A DNA stretch of 64,000 nucleotides from Pseudomonas allokribbensis (lineage in GTDB: Bacteria; Pseudomonadota; Gammaproteobacteria; Pseudomonadales; Pseudomonadaceae), in NCBI RefSeq assembly GCF_014863605.1, contig NZ_CP062252.1, positions 4,349,001 to 4,413,000 of the forward strand, read 5' to 3'. The position numbers and the translations under genes are program-made. A model generated the notes under the pieces. The model did not search any database. It saw only the letters and a list, made by a program, of their open reading frames with translations, and was not told the DNA's origin. Below are positions 38,554-48,930 of the stretch, in pieces (position 1 is the first letter of the stretch; every line of letters starts with the position of its first letter).

Positions 38554-38974
38554 GGAACAGACTCCTTTGGTGGTGGTTGTCTGAGGCTGAAAGAACAAGC
38601 CGTGCTGACAGTGTAGAAGGTGCTGACCACGATGAGCGTTAGCTCGAGAAACGCTTTTGCCGTGCTGGCCCCTTCGGCAGGCTGAGTGAAGGGATTCATC
38701 CGGGGGTAGGCGCGCAGCGCCGTTCGACGAAGTCGAACACATCGAGAGGAGGTGCAGCGAAGCAAACCGGAGGCGATGCCCCCGGATGAATCCCGTAACG
38801 AAGGAACCCCGAGCCCCAGCGAGCGGGCCGAACGCCGGGGCCCAGCGTTTTGCTTACTTTTGGGCGTCTGCAAAAGTGAGTCGCTGTAAGAGCGAAACCG
38901 CCAGCGGCCGCACCCGCAGAAACGGATATGTACTCAATAACCCGAGAACCTGGTCGGCCCAAAGGCCGCCAAGT
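38554..38974. repeat. Interspersed repeat region with a 16-base inverted repeat
   Basis: This 420-base gap has no gene. GGGATTCATCCGGGGG (38691-38706) and its exact complement CCCCCGGATGAATCCC (38779-38794) flank 72 bases and could form a long cruciform or hairpin. The following stretch (CTTACTTTTGGGCGTCTGC, AGTGAGTCGCTGTAAGAGCG) I recall as a recurring intergenic sequence in P. fluorescens-group genomes. Copy number cannot be checked here. Confidence 0.6.
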
Positions 38975-39430
38975 TCAAACAGCCTGACGCACGCTACTGC
39001 GATACATAAACACCAACGCCAACCCCAAACAAACCATCGCCAAAACCCGACTCGAAGACAGCTCAATCGCCGGATTCCCCAACCACCCAAAATTATCAAT
39101 CAACATCCCCATCCCCAGTTGCCCGACAATCACCGCCACCGTCGCCACAGCCGTCCCCACCCGAGGCACCGCCCCCACCATCACCATCATATAAACCACC
39201 CCAAACAACGCCCCACTCAACTGCCACTTTGGCACCTCCAACAAACTCACCACCTGCGCAGGCTCAAAAAACAGAATCAACAACCCCGTCGAAACTGCCC
39301 CCACCACAAACGTCAACAAACTGCTGCGCAGAACGCCGACGGTTTCACCCAGACGTCCATTGATCGCCGCCTGCACACTCAACACCGCACCGGCCAACAC
39401 CACCACCGCCAACAAAACAACCAGACTCAT
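38975..39430 (-). CDS. YdcZ/DUF606-type small DMT transporter, second of a pair
   Basis: A 151-residue membrane protein with five predicted helices, of the short DMT class (LAGAVLSVQAAINGRLGE and VGQLGMGMLIDNFGWLG are typical). Four-base spacing from the upstream homologue shows a paired operon; such pairs commonly form dual-topology-like heterodimers. Its codons are unusually rich in third-position G and T compared with neighbours. Substrate is unknown. Confidence 0.85.
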   Translation of the reverse strand: MSLVVLLAVVVLAGAVLSVQAAINGRLGETVGVLRSSLLTFVVGAVSTGLLILFFEPAQVVSLLEVPKWQLSGALFGVVYMMVMVGAVPRVGTAVATVAVIVGQLGMGMLIDNFGWLGNPAIELSSSRVLAMVCLGLALVFMYRSSVRQAV

Positions 39431-39434
39431 CTCA

Positions 39435-39923
39435 TCACCCCCGCGCAATCAAAACCAAAGCCGCCACAATCAACCCCAACGCCAGCCAACGCTCAGCATT
39501 GACCTTCTTGCGCGTAGCCCCAAACCAACCGAAATGGTCAATCAGCACACTCTTGCCCACCTGCCCCGACAGGATCGCGATCATGGTCATCGCAATCCCG
39601 ATATGCGGCGTCGCCAACGTCAGCACCACCACATACATCGGCCCCAGAAACCCGCCGATCAACTGCCAGCGCGGCAAATCGGTCAGCGCCGGCCCCTTCT
39701 GCGGCCCCGCAAACAGCAACAGCAAAAACAGAATCGCCGAGCCAACCCCGAAGATGCTCAAGGTCGCCCACAGGTGCCCGACCTGCTCACCCAGCGGCCC
39801 GAGCAACCCGGCCTCCACCGACAAACCCATGCCGGCCAGAATCACCAACGGCAACAGCAACAAGCGCAAACCGGACCGGACGACAGGAGCCGGCGCAGCA
39901 CTCACTTCATCAAACGACTGCAT
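39435..39923 (-). CDS. YdcZ/DUF606-type small DMT transporter, first of a pair
   Basis: A 162-residue membrane protein with five helices (LLLLPLVILAGMGLSVEAGLL, then ILSGQVGKSVLIDHFGWFG). It is homologous to the next gene in the operon, sharing the G-Q-x-G-x5-D-x-FGW block. AGAGG lies nine bases before the ATG. It is divergent from the LysR regulator, which probably controls it. Confidence 0.85.
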   Translation of the reverse strand: MQSFDEVSAAPAPVVRSGLRLLLLPLVILAGMGLSVEAGLLGPLGEQVGHLWATLSIFGVGSAILFLLLLFAGPQKGPALTDLPRWQLIGGFLGPMYVVVLTLATPHIGIAMTMIAILSGQVGKSVLIDHFGWFGATRKKVNAERWLALGLIVAALVLIARG

Positions 39924-39956
39924 CTGAAAAACCTCTGAAGGACACGATGGCGCGGA

Positions 39957-39983
39957 TTATCGGCTGGCGCATCTGTGCGATAA
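39957..39983. promoter_or_regulatory. Inverted repeat between the transporter pair and lysR
   Basis: TTATCG and CGATAA are separated by 15 bases in the 111-base divergent spacer. Interrupted dyads of this size are typical LysR-type recognition sites. Binding by the adjacent regulator is inferred. Confidence 0.45.
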
Positions 39984-40034
39984 ATGGGAGCATCCTGACA
40001 ACACTTTTGCGTAACTCGCACAGCAGGACACACG

Positions 40035-40970
40035 ATGCACGGGCTCAACGAACTGGGATTCAAGGCGCTAAGGCTGTTTGTGGCCGTGCTCGATCACGGC
40101 AGCTTTTCCGAAGTCGCCCGCCGCGAGGGCGTGGCGCCCTCCTCGATTTCCCGGCAGATCCAGTTGATGGAGCAAGCGCTGAACCAGCAACTGCTTTATC
40201 GACACACCCGTGCAGTGACGCCGACCGAAGCCGGGCGCATGCTCGGCCACCACGCGCGGCTGGTGCTGGTGCAACTGGAGGAAGCCGAACAGGCGTTGCA
40301 GGAACAGCAAAGCGAACCGACCGGACTGGTGCGGATCAACGCCCCGGTGGTGTTCGGCCAACGTCATCTGACGCCATGGCTAGGCCGTCTGTGCGAGCGC
40401 TACCCGAAGCTGCAACTGGACATCCAGCAGACCGACCACTACATCGACCCGTTGCAGGAAGGCGCCGACCTGCTGTTCCGCATCGGCCCGCTGCACGATT
40501 CGAGCATGCAGGCACGGATCCTGGCACCGCACCGGTTTCAGGTCGCGGCCAGCCCGGCGTATCTCAAGCGCTTCGGCACACCGCAGCATCCCGAAGACCT
40601 CGCCCGCCACCAGTGCCTGGCCTACAAGGGCGCGACCGGCCAGCAGCGCTGGTTTTTCCGTCAGGATCAGGGCGAGTGGACGCCGTATTCGGTCAAGGGC
40701 CCGATCACTGGCAACCACGCCGACACCCTGACCCAGGCCGCTGTGCAAGGGCTGGGGCTGGTGATGTTTCCGTCATGGCTGATCGGCGAGGCGGTGCGTG
40801 AGGGCACGCTGGTGCCGGTGTTGGGGGAGTTTCAGGTGTCGAACAGTGTCGAGCCGCAGCAGATTGCGGTGCTGTGGCCGGGGAGCCGGCGGTTGTCGGT
40901 GAAGGTGCGGACGGTCATCGACTTTTTCATCGAGTGTTTTGGCGAGGTGCCGTATTGGGACAGACCGTGA
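40035..40970 (+). CDS. LysR-family transcriptional regulator
   Basis: A 311-residue regulator with the N-terminal winged helix (FVAVLDHGSFSEVARREGVA, SSISRQIQLMEQAL) and a LysR effector domain (GLVRINAPVVFGQRHLTPWL onwards). It belongs to the subgroup with the P-V-x-FG opening seen in many AaeR/DmlR-like proteins. AGGA precedes the ATG. It is divergent from the YdcZ-type pair. Confidence 0.9.
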   Translation: MHGLNELGFKALRLFVAVLDHGSFSEVARREGVAPSSISRQIQLMEQALNQQLLYRHTRAVTPTEAGRMLGHHARLVLVQLEEAEQALQEQQSEPTGLVRINAPVVFGQRHLTPWLGRLCERYPKLQLDIQQTDHYIDPLQEGADLLFRIGPLHDSSMQARILAPHRFQVAASPAYLKRFGTPQHPEDLARHQCLAYKGATGQQRWFFRQDQGEWTPYSVKGPITGNHADTLTQAAVQGLGLVMFPSWLIGEAVREGTLVPVLGEFQVSNSVEPQQIAVLWPGSRRLSVKVRTVIDFFIECFGEVPYWDRP

Positions 40971-40991
40971 GGGTCTGTCCCAGCAACGCCA

Positions 40992-42674
40992 TCAGATCCT
41001 GAACTGGCCGACCAGTTTGCCCAACCGCTGCCCCAAATCCGCCAGACTCCGCGAAGTCTGCGCCCCCAACTGTGTCTCATCCGCCACGTTATCCACCGCC
41101 ACCGCGATCTGATGCACGCTGCGATTGATCTCTTCGGCAACGGCTGTCTGCTCTTCGGCGGCGCTGGCGATCTGGGCGTTCATCGAGTTGATGGTCGCAA
41201 TCAGATCCGCCATGGCGTCGAGCGACGCCCCCGCCTGATTGGCCTGGGCAGACGTGCCGTCACCCGCTTCACTGGAACGGCGCATCGCCTCGACCGCCGA
41301 CTGCGTACCGGCCTGCAAGCGATCAATCATCCCCTGAATTTCCTGAGTGCTGATCTGCGTGCGCGAGGCCAGCGCCCGCACTTCATCCGCCACCACCGCA
41401 AACCCACGCCCGGCCTCACCGGCCCGTGCTGCTTCAATCGCGGCGTTGAGTGCCAGCAAGTTGGTCTGTTCGGCGATCGAGCGGATCACCCCGAGCACGC
41501 CGACAATCGACGACACGTCCTGCTGCAGGCTGTCGAGGGACACGCCACTGCTGCGGATGTCGTCCACCAGCGCATGAATCTGCTTGATGCTGCCGGCCAC
41601 CACGCGTTTGGCGGTCTGGCCTTCTTCGTCGGTCTGCTGCGCGGCAACGGCGGCGTTCTGTGCGCTTTTGGCAACTTCCTGCGCGGCGGCGGACATTTCG
41701 TTGATCGCCGTCGCCACCTGATCGGTCTCGTGGCGCTGACGTTCCATGGCCTGATCGGAGCGCTGGGCCTGATCCGAGACCTGCGTCACCAGCCCGGTCA
41801 GTTGCGAAGTCATCTCGGTGATCTGCCGCACCAGACCGTGGATCTTGTCGACGAAACGGTTGAACGAGCCGGCCAGTTCACCGAGTTCGTCCTGGCTGGT
41901 GATGGTCAGGCGACGAGTCAGGTCGCCCTCACCCGCCGCGATGTCGTCGAGGTTGGCTTTCATCAGGGTCAGCGGCCGCAAAATGGTATTGGCCAGCACC
42001 AGCCCCGCCACCGCGATCACCAGCAACACGATCACCGCCACGCCGACGATGCTCAGCACCACGCCTTCCATTCGGTCCTGAACCTGGGCCTGAACCAGCG
42101 CCACTTGCGCCTCGATGCCGTCGAGGTTGACCGAGGTACCGAACGCCATGTCCCACTTCGGCAGGTATTCGGTGTAACCGAGTTTCGGCACCAGCACCTG
42201 CGCGTTACCCGGCAGCGGCGAGCTGTATTGCAGGTAATGGGTGCCGTCCTTCGCGACTTTCACCAAGTCGCGGTTGACGTAGACGCCGTTCGGGTCGCGG
42301 TTGTCCTTGAAGCTTTTGCCCACGCCGTCAGGGTCGGTGGACTTGAACAGGCGCACGGTCTCGGAGTCGTAGCCGAAGAAGTAGCCGTCCTTGCCGTACT
42401 TGATGCTCGACAGCAGTTTGATCACCTGCGCCCGCGCGTCGGCGTCACCGGGGGCGGCAGCGTCGTACAACGGTTTGATGGTGGTCATGGCCACGGCGAC
42501 GTAGCTGGCCAGGGTGGCCTTGGCGTCACCGAGCAGGCGTTCGCGGGTCTGTTCGACTTCCTTGTGCGCCTGCTCCTGGAGGATGAACAGCGTGGTCAGG
42601 CTGATCACCAGCGCAAAGAGCAAGACCGGAAGGACGGCAAGGGACAGGACTTTAGCCTTGAGACTCAGGCGCAT
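40992..42674 (-). CDS. ctpM: Methyl-accepting chemotaxis protein with a single Cache domain (CtpM-like)
   Basis: A 560-residue chemoreceptor. It has a membrane helix (about residues 10-30), a periplasmic single-Cache domain with [18 protein letters not shown] and [20 protein letters not shown], a second helix (about 195-215), a HAMP domain and a signalling domain with the hairpin tip [20 protein letters not shown]. Position and domain type match P. aeruginosa PA2652 (CtpM, malate), from memory. Small organic acids are likely ligands. A sigma-28 promoter lies upstream. No C-terminal CheR-tethering pentapeptide is present. Confidence 0.88.
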   Translation of the reverse strand: MRLSLKAKVLSLAVLPVLLFALVISLTTLFILQEQAHKEVEQTRERLLGDAKATLASYVAVAMTTIKPLYDAAAPGDADARAQVIKLLSSIKYGKDGYFFGYDSETVRLFKSTDPDGVGKSFKDNRDPNGVYVNRDLVKVAKDGTHYLQYSSPLPGNAQVLVPKLGYTEYLPKWDMAFGTSVNLDGIEAQVALVQAQVQDRMEGVVLSIVGVAVIVLLVIAVAGLVLANTILRPLTLMKANLDDIAAGEGDLTRRLTITSQDELGELAGSFNRFVDKIHGLVRQITEMTSQLTGLVTQVSDQAQRSDQAMERQRHETDQVATAINEMSAAAQEVAKSAQNAAVAAQQTDEEGQTAKRVVAGSIKQIHALVDDIRSSGVSLDSLQQDVSSIVGVLGVIRSIAEQTNLLALNAAIEAARAGEAGRGFAVVADEVRALASRTQISTQEIQGMIDRLQAGTQSAVEAMRRSSEAGDGTSAQANQAGASLDAMADLIATINSMNAQIASAAEEQTAVAEEINRSVHQIAVAVDNVADETQLGAQTSRSLADLGQRLGKLVGQFRI

Positions 42675-42715
42675 GGGTGCTCACTCTTTTGGTTTTATTG
42701 GCGTGGTTAAAGGCG

Positions 42716-42742
42716 TTAACGGCACGCGAAAGCAAAAGTTGA
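42716..42742 (-). promoter_or_regulatory. FliA (sigma-28) promoter of the ctpM-like gene
   Basis: On the minus strand TCAA (42739-42742), a 15-base spacer and GCCGTTAA (42716-42723) closely match the flagellar sigma-28 consensus. The -10 ends 42 bases before the start codon. Confidence 0.7.
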
Positions 42743-42799
42743 GCTGGGTCTTAACCAGATCGTTACCACTCACTGAGCAGTAACGATCCGGTTTGGGGC

Positions 42800-44119
42800 T
42801 TACAAGACCATCGCGGCCATCCAGCCCGCCGCCAGCAACGGCAGATTGTAGTGCAGGAAGGTCGGCACCACGGTGTCCCAGATGTGGTGATGCTGGCCGT
42901 CGATGTTCAGGCCGGAGGTCGGGCCGAGGGTCGAGTCCGAGGCTGGCGAACCGGTGTCGCCCAGAGCACCGGCCGTGCCGACGATGCAGACAATCGCCAT
43001 CGGGCTGAAACCCAGCTGCACGCACAGCGGCACGAAAATCGCCGCCAGAATCGGCACCGTGGAGAACGACGAACCGATACCGATGGTCACCATCAGCCCC
43101 ACCAGCAGCATCAGCAGCGCGCCAATGGCCTTGCTGTGATCAATCTGCGCCGCCGCGCTTTCGACCAGTGTGCGCACCTCGCCGGTAGCCTTCAGCACTT
43201 CGGCAAACCCTGAGGCGGCGATCATGATGAAGCCGATCATCGCCATCATCTTCATGCCTTCGGTGAACAGCCCGTCAGTCTCGCGCCACTTGACGATGCC
43301 CGACGCCGAGAAAATCAGAAACCCGGCCAGCGCCCCGATAATCATCGAATCCAGCAGCAACTGAATAATGAAGGCTGCGGCGATAGCCAGGCCGGCGATG
43401 CCGATCGTCATCGGGTTGTAGGCGACGCTGACCTGCTCCACCTGCTCGATCTTTTCCAGGTCGTAGACACGCTTCTTGCGGTAGCTGAAGAACACCGCCA
43501 TCAACAGACCGAACACCATGCCCGCCGCCGGGATGGCCATCGCGTGCATGACGTTGACCTGGCTGATGTCCACGCCGGCCTTGCTGACGTTGGCCAGCAG
43601 GATCTGGTTGAGGAAGATGTTGCCGAAGCCGACCGGAAACACCATGTACGGCGTGATCAGGCCGAAGGTCATGACGCAGGCGATCAGCCGGCGATCCAGT
43701 TGCAGCTTGGTCAGTACATATAGAAGCGGCGGCACCAGCAACGGAATGAACGCGATGTGGATCGGCAGGATGTTCTGCGAAGCAATCGCCACCACCCACA
43801 GCAGGCCGATCAGCAGCCATTTGACGCTGCCGCCCCCGGTCGCATGCTGGCGATCGACCATCGCCAGGGCCTTGTCGGCCAGCGCATGAGCCAGGCCGGA
43901 CTTGGCAATCGCCACCGCGAAAGCACCGAGCAACGCGTAGGACAACGCCACCGTCGCACCGCCGCCCAGGCCACTGTTGAACGCCTTGAGCGTGGCGTCG
44001 ATGCCCAGGCCGCCAGTCAGGCCACCGACCAGCGCACCGACGATCAACGCGATCACCACATGCACACGGGACAGGCTGAGGATCAGCATGACACCGACCG
44101 CAGCAATCACTGCATTCAT
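42800..44119 (-). CDS. Na+/H+ antiporter-family permease (PA2653-like transporter)
   Basis: A 439-residue inner-membrane carrier with about 12 helices. Features include the N-terminal [21 protein letters not shown], the motif [21 protein letters not shown], and the C-terminal [20 protein letters not shown] and [18 protein letters not shown] blocks of the Na+/H+ antiporter family (YuiF-like). Related proteins carry amino or organic acids, so antiporter may be a misnomer. GAGGTAG supports the ATG. Lying between two chemoreceptors, its substrate may be one of their ligands; that is inference. Confidence 0.85.
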   Translation of the reverse strand: MNAVIAAVGVMLILSLSRVHVVIALIVGALVGGLTGGLGIDATLKAFNSGLGGGATVALSYALLGAFAVAIAKSGLAHALADKALAMVDRQHATGGGSVKWLLIGLLWVVAIASQNILPIHIAFIPLLVPPLLYVLTKLQLDRRLIACVMTFGLITPYMVFPVGFGNIFLNQILLANVSKAGVDISQVNVMHAMAIPAAGMVFGLLMAVFFSYRKKRVYDLEKIEQVEQVSVAYNPMTIGIAGLAIAAAFIIQLLLDSMIIGALAGFLIFSASGIVKWRETDGLFTEGMKMMAMIGFIMIAASGFAEVLKATGEVRTLVESAAAQIDHSKAIGALLMLLVGLMVTIGIGSSFSTVPILAAIFVPLCVQLGFSPMAIVCIVGTAGALGDTGSPASDSTLGPTSGLNIDGQHHHIWDTVVPTFLHYNLPLLAAGWMAAMVL

Positions 44120-44433
44120 TTCACTACCTCAAAAACACGACGGTAAAGCCATTCACCGCCAGACAGGATGAGTCCGGCCGGCAAGCCACGAGGGTCGCCA
44201 GCGGATTTGCATAGAGGGTCTTATTAGAAGGGCGCGCACTGTGCCGCAGAGCGGGCGCAGTGTCAAAGCGACCGGTCGCGACACTGTGTAACTTTCCATG
44301 ATCAAACTGCGAACGATGGCATATCCGCCACAACGTGCGTCAATTCGCCATATTGCATTTGCGCCATAAAGAAAGTCGAAACGCGGCCGTTACAGTGCAA
44401 AGTCTCAGATATTTATCGAATAAGGACGTCTCC
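44120..44433. other. Divergent intergenic region with a sigma-28 promoter
   Basis: About 310 bases between the transporter (minus) and the TlpQ-like receptor (plus). It holds the plus-strand sigma-28 promoter at 44367-44393 and a dyad around CGACCGGTCGCG near 44269-44280. No gene is evident. Confidence 0.5.
44367..44393 (+). promoter_or_regulatory. FliA (sigma-28) promoter of the tlpQ-like gene
   Basis: TAAA (44367-44370), a 15-base spacer and GCCGTTAC (44386-44393) match the flagellar consensus. The -10 ends 41 bases before the chosen ATG, the same distance as for the other receptor. Confidence 0.7.
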
Positions 44434-46581
44434 ATGTCGCTCAGACAACTTTCCATCCAATGGAAAATCACCCTGCTCGCCGGGCTCTGCCTGGCCGGTA
44501 TCGTGACCCTGTTGGTGGGTCTTTCGCTGTATCGCATGGAGCACAGTTCTGAACTGGTGAAAGCTTCGAGCATGGAAATGCTCACCGAGTCGGCCCAGGC
44601 TCGCATCGAATCCCAGGGCGAAGTTCAGGCGGCAGGCATTCGCCAGCAGTTCATGGACGCCTATCAATATGGCCACGGCTTCTCGCGGCAGGTGCTGTTC
44701 CTGCGCGAACAGGCCGAGAAGCGCTTCCTCGATGCCTTCGACCTGCGCGAAGACATGACCCGTCAGGTGAAATCGGCGCTGCAGGCCAACCCGGAATTGC
44801 TCGGCCTGTCGCTGGTGTTCGAAGCCAACGCGCTGGACGGCAAGGATGAACTGTTTGCCGGCCAGGCCGAACTGGGCAGCAACGACAAGGGCCGCTTCGC
44901 CCTGTACTGGTCGCAGCCGACCCCGGGCAAAGTGACCTCGATGGCGCTGCCGGAAAGCGACATGGCCGACACCAGCACCGGCCCCAGCGGCCAGGCCGCC
45001 AACGCCTGGTTCACCTGCCCGCGTACCACGCTCAAGCCGTGCGTGATCGAACCGTACTTCTATGTGATCGACGGGCAAAACGTGCTGATGACCAGCATCG
45101 TGTTCCCGCTGATGGTCAACGGCAAAGTCATCGCCTCGCTGTCAGTGGACATCAACCTCAACAGCCTGCAAGCGATCAGCCAGGGCGCCAGCAAAAAGCT
45201 CTATGACGGCCAGACCGCCGTGAGCATCATCAGCCCCGCCGGCCTGCTCGCCGGTTACAGCCCGGACGCCAGCAAACTCAGCCAGCGCCTCGACGCCGTG
45301 GACACCACCAGCGGCGCTGAATTGCTGCGCCTGCTGGCCTCGAGCAAAACCGTCAGCAGCCTGCACAGCAATGCGCAGCTGAAAGTGCTGTCGCCGTTCC
45401 AGCCGATTCCCGGTGGCCCATCCTGGGGCGTGCTGCTCGATGTGCCGGAGAAAGTCCTGGTCAGCCGCGCCGAAGCGCTCAAGCAGCAACTGGATGCGAG
45501 CAACACCTCCGGCACGCTGATCGAACTGAGCCTGGGCGTGCTCGCCGCGCTGGTCGGCCTGCTGCTGGTGTGGCTGATGGCACGCAGCGTGACCAAACCG
45601 ATCCTTGGCGTGGCCCACATGCTGGAAGACATCGCCAGCGGCGAAGGCGACCTGACCCGCCGTCTGGCCTATGACAAGAAAGACGAACTCGGTCAGTTGG
45701 CCGGTTGGTTCAACCGCTTCCTCGACAAGCTGCAACCGATCATCGCCGAGGTGAAACGCTCGGTGCAGGACGCGCGTAACACTGCTGACCAGTCTTCGGC
45801 CATTGCCACCCAGACCAGCGCCGGCATGGAGCAGCAATACCGTCAGGTCGATCAGGTCGCCACCGCGTCCCACGAAATGAGCGCCACTGCCCAGGACGTG
45901 GCCCGCAGCGCCGCCCAAGCGGCCGAAGCGGCAAAAGATGCCGATCGCGCTACCCGTCAGGGCCTGACCGTGATCGACCGCACCACCGCCAGCATCGACC
46001 ACCTCGCCGCCGACATGAGCGCCGCGATGATCCAGGTCGAAGGCCTGGCCGCCAACAGCGAGAAAATCGGCGCGGTGCTGGAAACCATCCGCGCCATCGC
46101 CGAGCAGACCAACCTGCTGGCGCTCAACGCTGCCATCGAAGCCGCCCGCGCCGGTGAAGCTGGACGTGGCTTTGCGGTGGTCGCCGACGAAGTGCGCAAC
46201 CTCGCTCGCCGCACCCAGGAATCGGTGGAAGAAACCCGCCAGGTGATCGAGCAACTGCAAAGCGGCACCCAGGACGTGGTCGGCTCGATGGGCAACAGCC
46301 ATCGTCAGGCTCAGGGCAGCGTCGAACAGGTCGGCCAGGCCGTGACCGCGCTGCGCCAGATCGGCGATGCGGTAACGGTGATCAGCGACATGAACCTGCA
46401 GATCGCCAGCGCCGCCGAAGAACAGAGCGCGGTGGCCGAAGAGATCAACAACAACGTGGCGACCATTCGTGATGTGACGGAGTCGCTGTCGGGGCAGGCG
46501 AATGAATCGGCGCGGGTGAGTCAGTCGCTCAATAGTCTGGCGAATCAGCAGCAGAGTCTTATGGATCAGTTCCGGGTCTGA
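44434..46581 (+). CDS. tlpQ: Methyl-accepting chemotaxis protein with a double Cache domain (TlpQ-like)
   Basis: A 715-residue chemoreceptor. It has a first membrane helix (about residues 12-32), a periplasmic double-Cache domain of about 330 residues (ending with [20 protein letters not shown] and [10 protein letters not shown], the family's second-module signature), a second helix (about 365-385), HAMP, and a signalling domain with [19 protein letters not shown]. Synteny with PA2654 suggests TlpQ, which senses histamine and polyamines. AAGGA supports the ATG at 44434; an in-frame ATG 99 bases earlier would lie upstream of the sigma-28 promoter and is rejected. Confidence 0.88.
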   Translation: MSLRQLSIQWKITLLAGLCLAGIVTLLVGLSLYRMEHSSELVKASSMEMLTESAQARIESQGEVQAAGIRQQFMDAYQYGHGFSRQVLFLREQAEKRFLDAFDLREDMTRQVKSALQANPELLGLSLVFEANALDGKDELFAGQAELGSNDKGRFALYWSQPTPGKVTSMALPESDMADTSTGPSGQAANAWFTCPRTTLKPCVIEPYFYVIDGQNVLMTSIVFPLMVNGKVIASLSVDINLNSLQAISQGASKKLYDGQTAVSIISPAGLLAGYSPDASKLSQRLDAVDTTSGAELLRLLASSKTVSSLHSNAQLKVLSPFQPIPGGPSWGVLLDVPEKVLVSRAEALKQQLDASNTSGTLIELSLGVLAALVGLLLVWLMARSVTKPILGVAHMLEDIASGEGDLTRRLAYDKKDELGQLAGWFNRFLDKLQPIIAEVKRSVQDARNTADQSSAIATQTSAGMEQQYRQVDQVATASHEMSATAQDVARSAAQAAEAAKDADRATRQGLTVIDRTTASIDHLAADMSAAMIQVEGLAANSEKIGAVLETIRAIAEQTNLLALNAAIEAARAGEAGRGFAVVADEVRNLARRTQESVEETRQVIEQLQSGTQDVVGSMGNSHRQAQGSVEQVGQAVTALRQIGDAVTVISDMNLQIASAAEEQSAVAEEINNNVATIRDVTESLSGQANESARVSQSLNSLANQQQSLMDQFRV

Positions 46582-46589
46582 CGCTCAAG

Positions 46590-46623
46590 CCCGCTCACCA
46601 CAGATCCCTGTGGGAGCGGGTTT
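46590..46623 (+). terminator. Hairpin after the tlpQ-like gene (REP-like)
   Basis: CCCGCTC and GAGCGGG with inner ACAG/CTGT pairing form a stem followed by three T. The right arm, CCTGTGGGAGCGGG, is the common Pseudomonas REP core. It overlaps the stop of the convergent kinase gene. Confidence 0.6.
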
Positions 46624-47935
46624 AACGCCGAGGCAACTGAATCTCCACCCTCAACCCACCCCACTCACTCTCCCCCAACACCAAACCCCCACCCCAAGTC
46701 TCAACAATATCCCGCACAATCCCCAGCCCCAGGCCATGCCCGTGGGTCTGCTCATCCAGCCGCGTACCCCGGCTGAACACCTGATCACGCTGCGCCTCGG
46801 GAATCCCCGGCCCGTCGTCCTCCACACTCAGCACAAAACCTTCAGCCTTCTCGACCACGCTCAGACGCACCTCGGCATCCGCCCATTTGCAGGCGTTGTC
46901 CAGCAGGTTGCCGAGCAATTCCAGCAGGTCTTCACGGTCCCACGGCAATTGCAGCCCGGTCGGCGCGACGTAGCTCAATGCCAGGTGTTCGCCGTGGATC
47001 ATGTTCAACGTCGCCAGCAGCCCCGGCAGTTCCGCATCGCAATCGAACAGCGCCCCCGGCAACGCATCGCCGGAGAGTCGCGCACGATTGAGCTCGCGGT
47101 TAAGCCGTTGCTGCACCTGTTCCAGTTGTTCCTTGAGGATCTTGCGCAACTCGGGATGAGCATCGAGCTTTTCGTTCGAGGCCAGGCTCAGCAGCACCGC
47201 CAGCGGAGTTTTCAACGCGTGCCCGAGGTTGCCCAAGGCATTGCGCGAACGCTTGAGGCTGTCTTCGGTGTGCGCCAGCAAATGGTTGATCTGGGCCACC
47301 AGCGGCTCCAGTTCCGTCGGCACCTGTTCATCGAGTTGTGAGCGTTGGCCCTGCTGCAACTGGGCGATTTGCTCGCGAGCCTTTTCCAGTGGTCGCAAGG
47401 CCCGGCGCACGGTCAGCCGTTGCAGGATCAGAATCAGCAACAACCCGGCCAGCCCGAGCCCCAACCCGACCTGACGCATGCGCTGGAAGCTCTCGCGCAC
47501 CGGCGTGTAATCCTGGGCCACGCTGATCGAGATCGACTGGCCGAGCCGTTTGTAATCCGAGCGCAGCACCAGCAGTTGCTGACCGTCCGGCCCCAGTTGC
47601 AGATTGCTGTGCAGGCCTGGCCGTTCCAGCAGCGGCAGTTCCTGATCCCACAACGAACGGGAGCGCCAGTGACTCTCGGCGAAATCGATGCGGAAGTAAT
47701 GCCCGGAAAACGGCCGCTGATAGGCCGGCGACAAGTGCCGCTCGTCCAGCTGCAAGCCTTGCGGGCCGCGCACCAGCGCCACCAGCAGGCTCTCGCTGTC
47801 GTTGCGCAGGCCGGCTTCGAGGTAACGCTGCAAACCCACTTCGAACAGCCACAGACTGGTTTGCGCCAGCACCAGGCCGACGATCACCATCACGCTGATC
47901 AGACCCAGGCTCAAGCGGCGCTGGATCGATCTCAC
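46622..47935 (-). CDS. bqsS: Sensor histidine kinase (BqsS/CarS-like)
   Basis: A 437-residue membrane kinase. Two helices (about residues 10-30 and 155-175) enclose a periplasmic sensor. HAMP, the H-box ([18 protein letters not shown]) and the ATPase motifs ([31 protein letters not shown]) follow. Translation starts at a GTG overlapping the regulator's stop (GTGA). Gene order with the regulator and two PepSY genes matches P. aeruginosa BqsS, a ferrous-iron/calcium-linked sensor. The RExxE motif reported for iron sensing there is not visible in this periplasmic region, so the signal may differ. Confidence 0.85.
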   Translation of the reverse strand: MRSIQRRLSLGLISVMVIVGLVLAQTSLWLFEVGLQRYLEAGLRNDSESLLVALVRGPQGLQLDERHLSPAYQRPFSGHYFRIDFAESHWRSRSLWDQELPLLERPGLHSNLQLGPDGQQLLVLRSDYKRLGQSISISVAQDYTPVRESFQRMRQVGLGLGLAGLLLILILQRLTVRRALRPLEKAREQIAQLQQGQRSQLDEQVPTELEPLVAQINHLLAHTEDSLKRSRNALGNLGHALKTPLAVLLSLASNEKLDAHPELRKILKEQLEQVQQRLNRELNRARLSGDALPGALFDCDAELPGLLATLNMIHGEHLALSYVAPTGLQLPWDREDLLELLGNLLDNACKWADAEVRLSVVEKAEGFVLSVEDDGPGIPEAQRDQVFSRGTRLDEQTHGHGLGLGIVRDIVETWGGGLVLGESEWGGLRVEIQLPRR

Positions 47936-48600
47936 GAAGCTTGTCCGCCGAACAGATAACCCTGGCCGCGACGGGTTTCGATCACGCTTTTGCCGAGTTT
48001 GCGGCGCAGGTGGTTGACGTGGACTTCAAGCACGTTGGAGTCGCGCTCGGTTTCACCGTCGTAGAGGTGTTCGGCGAGGTGGCTTTTGGAAAGGATCTGC
48101 TCCGGGTGCAGCATGAAGTAGCGCAGCAGGCGGAACTCGGCGGCGGTCAGTTGAATATCGGCGCCGCCGCGCACGACGCACTGGCGGCCCTCGTCCAGAT
48201 GCAGCCCCGCCGACTTGAGCGTCGGCTGGTTGGCCTGGCCCTTGGAGCGGCGCAGCAGCGATTGAATGCGCAAATGCAGTTCTTCCGGGTGGAAGGGTTT
48301 GGTCAGGTAATCGTCGGCACCGGCCTTCAGGCCTTCGATGCGCTCGGCCCAGGAATCCCGGGCAGTGAGGATCAGCACCGGCGTCGCCAGCCCACCGGCG
48401 CGCCATTGCGCCAGCACTTCAAGGCCCGGCACGCCCGGCAAGCCAAGGTCGAGAACGATCAGGTCGTACGGCTCGCTGCGGCCCTGATAAACCGCATCAC
48501 GGCCGTCCGCCAGCCAGTCCACGGCGTAGCCCTGGCGTTGCAGGCCGGCGATCAGTTCATCGGCCAGGGGGACGTGGTCTTCCACCAGAAGCAAACGCAT
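47932..48600 (-). CDS. bqsR: OmpR-family response regulator (BqsR/CarR-like)
   Basis: A 222-residue regulator. The receiver domain has the acidic pocket (residues 8-9), the phospho-acceptor aspartate 51 in [12 protein letters not shown] and the switch lysine in [11 protein letters not shown]. The C-terminal winged helix ([37 protein letters not shown]) is OmpR/PhoB type. It overlaps the kinase gene by four bases and follows the PepSY genes by three bases, so all four are one operon. Confidence 0.9.
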   Translation of the reverse strand: MRLLLVEDHVPLADELIAGLQRQGYAVDWLADGRDAVYQGRSEPYDLIVLDLGLPGVPGLEVLAQWRAGGLATPVLILTARDSWAERIEGLKAGADDYLTKPFHPEELHLRIQSLLRRSKGQANQPTLKSAGLHLDEGRQCVVRGGADIQLTAAEFRLLRYFMLHPEQILSKSHLAEHLYDGETERDSNVLEVHVNHLRRKLGKSVIETRRGQGYLFGGQAS

Positions 48601-48603
48601 CGG

Positions 48604-48930
48604 TCAATCTTCCTTGTCTTTCAGTAAGCGGCCGGTGGCGGCCTCGAGATGCAGCTCGCGTGTCACACCGTCGACGGTCAGCAACTCGACTTCGTAAATG
48701 TAGACGTCGTGTTTTTCTTCCAGCTCGACTTCCAGCAGTTTCGCGCCGGGGTAGCGATCCAGCGCGTTATGCAGCACCTGCTCCAGCGGCAGAATCACCC
48801 CCTGCTGACGCAGGCGCAGGGCTTCGTCCTGATTCAGGTCGCGAGCGAGCGGCGCCGAGCAGAACGCAACGAGCGCCAGGGCCATAAGGCCCGTGGCGCG
48901 CGTCGATGAATACGGCAAAAACAATTTCAT
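48604..48930 (-). CDS. PepSY domain exported protein (BqsQ-like)
   Basis: A 108-residue protein with a signal peptide (cleavage near APLARD) and one PepSY domain (LEQVLHNALDRYPGAKLLEVELEEK, then YIYEVELLTVDGVTRELHLEAATGRLL). The ATG overlaps the stop of the next upstream gene by one base. Such proteins often modulate a neighbouring sensor kinase, which fits the operon. Confidence 0.82.
   Translation of the reverse strand: MKLFLPYSSTRATGLMALALVAFCSAPLARDLNQDEALRLRQQGVILPLEQVLHNALDRYPGAKLLEVELEEKHDVYIYEVELLTVDGVTRELHLEAATGRLLKDKED

Noticed and set aside
40035..40970. Possibility that the LysR gene is part of a mobile element with the upstream repeat
   Set aside because: No transposase, integrase, target duplication or tRNA site is visible nearby.
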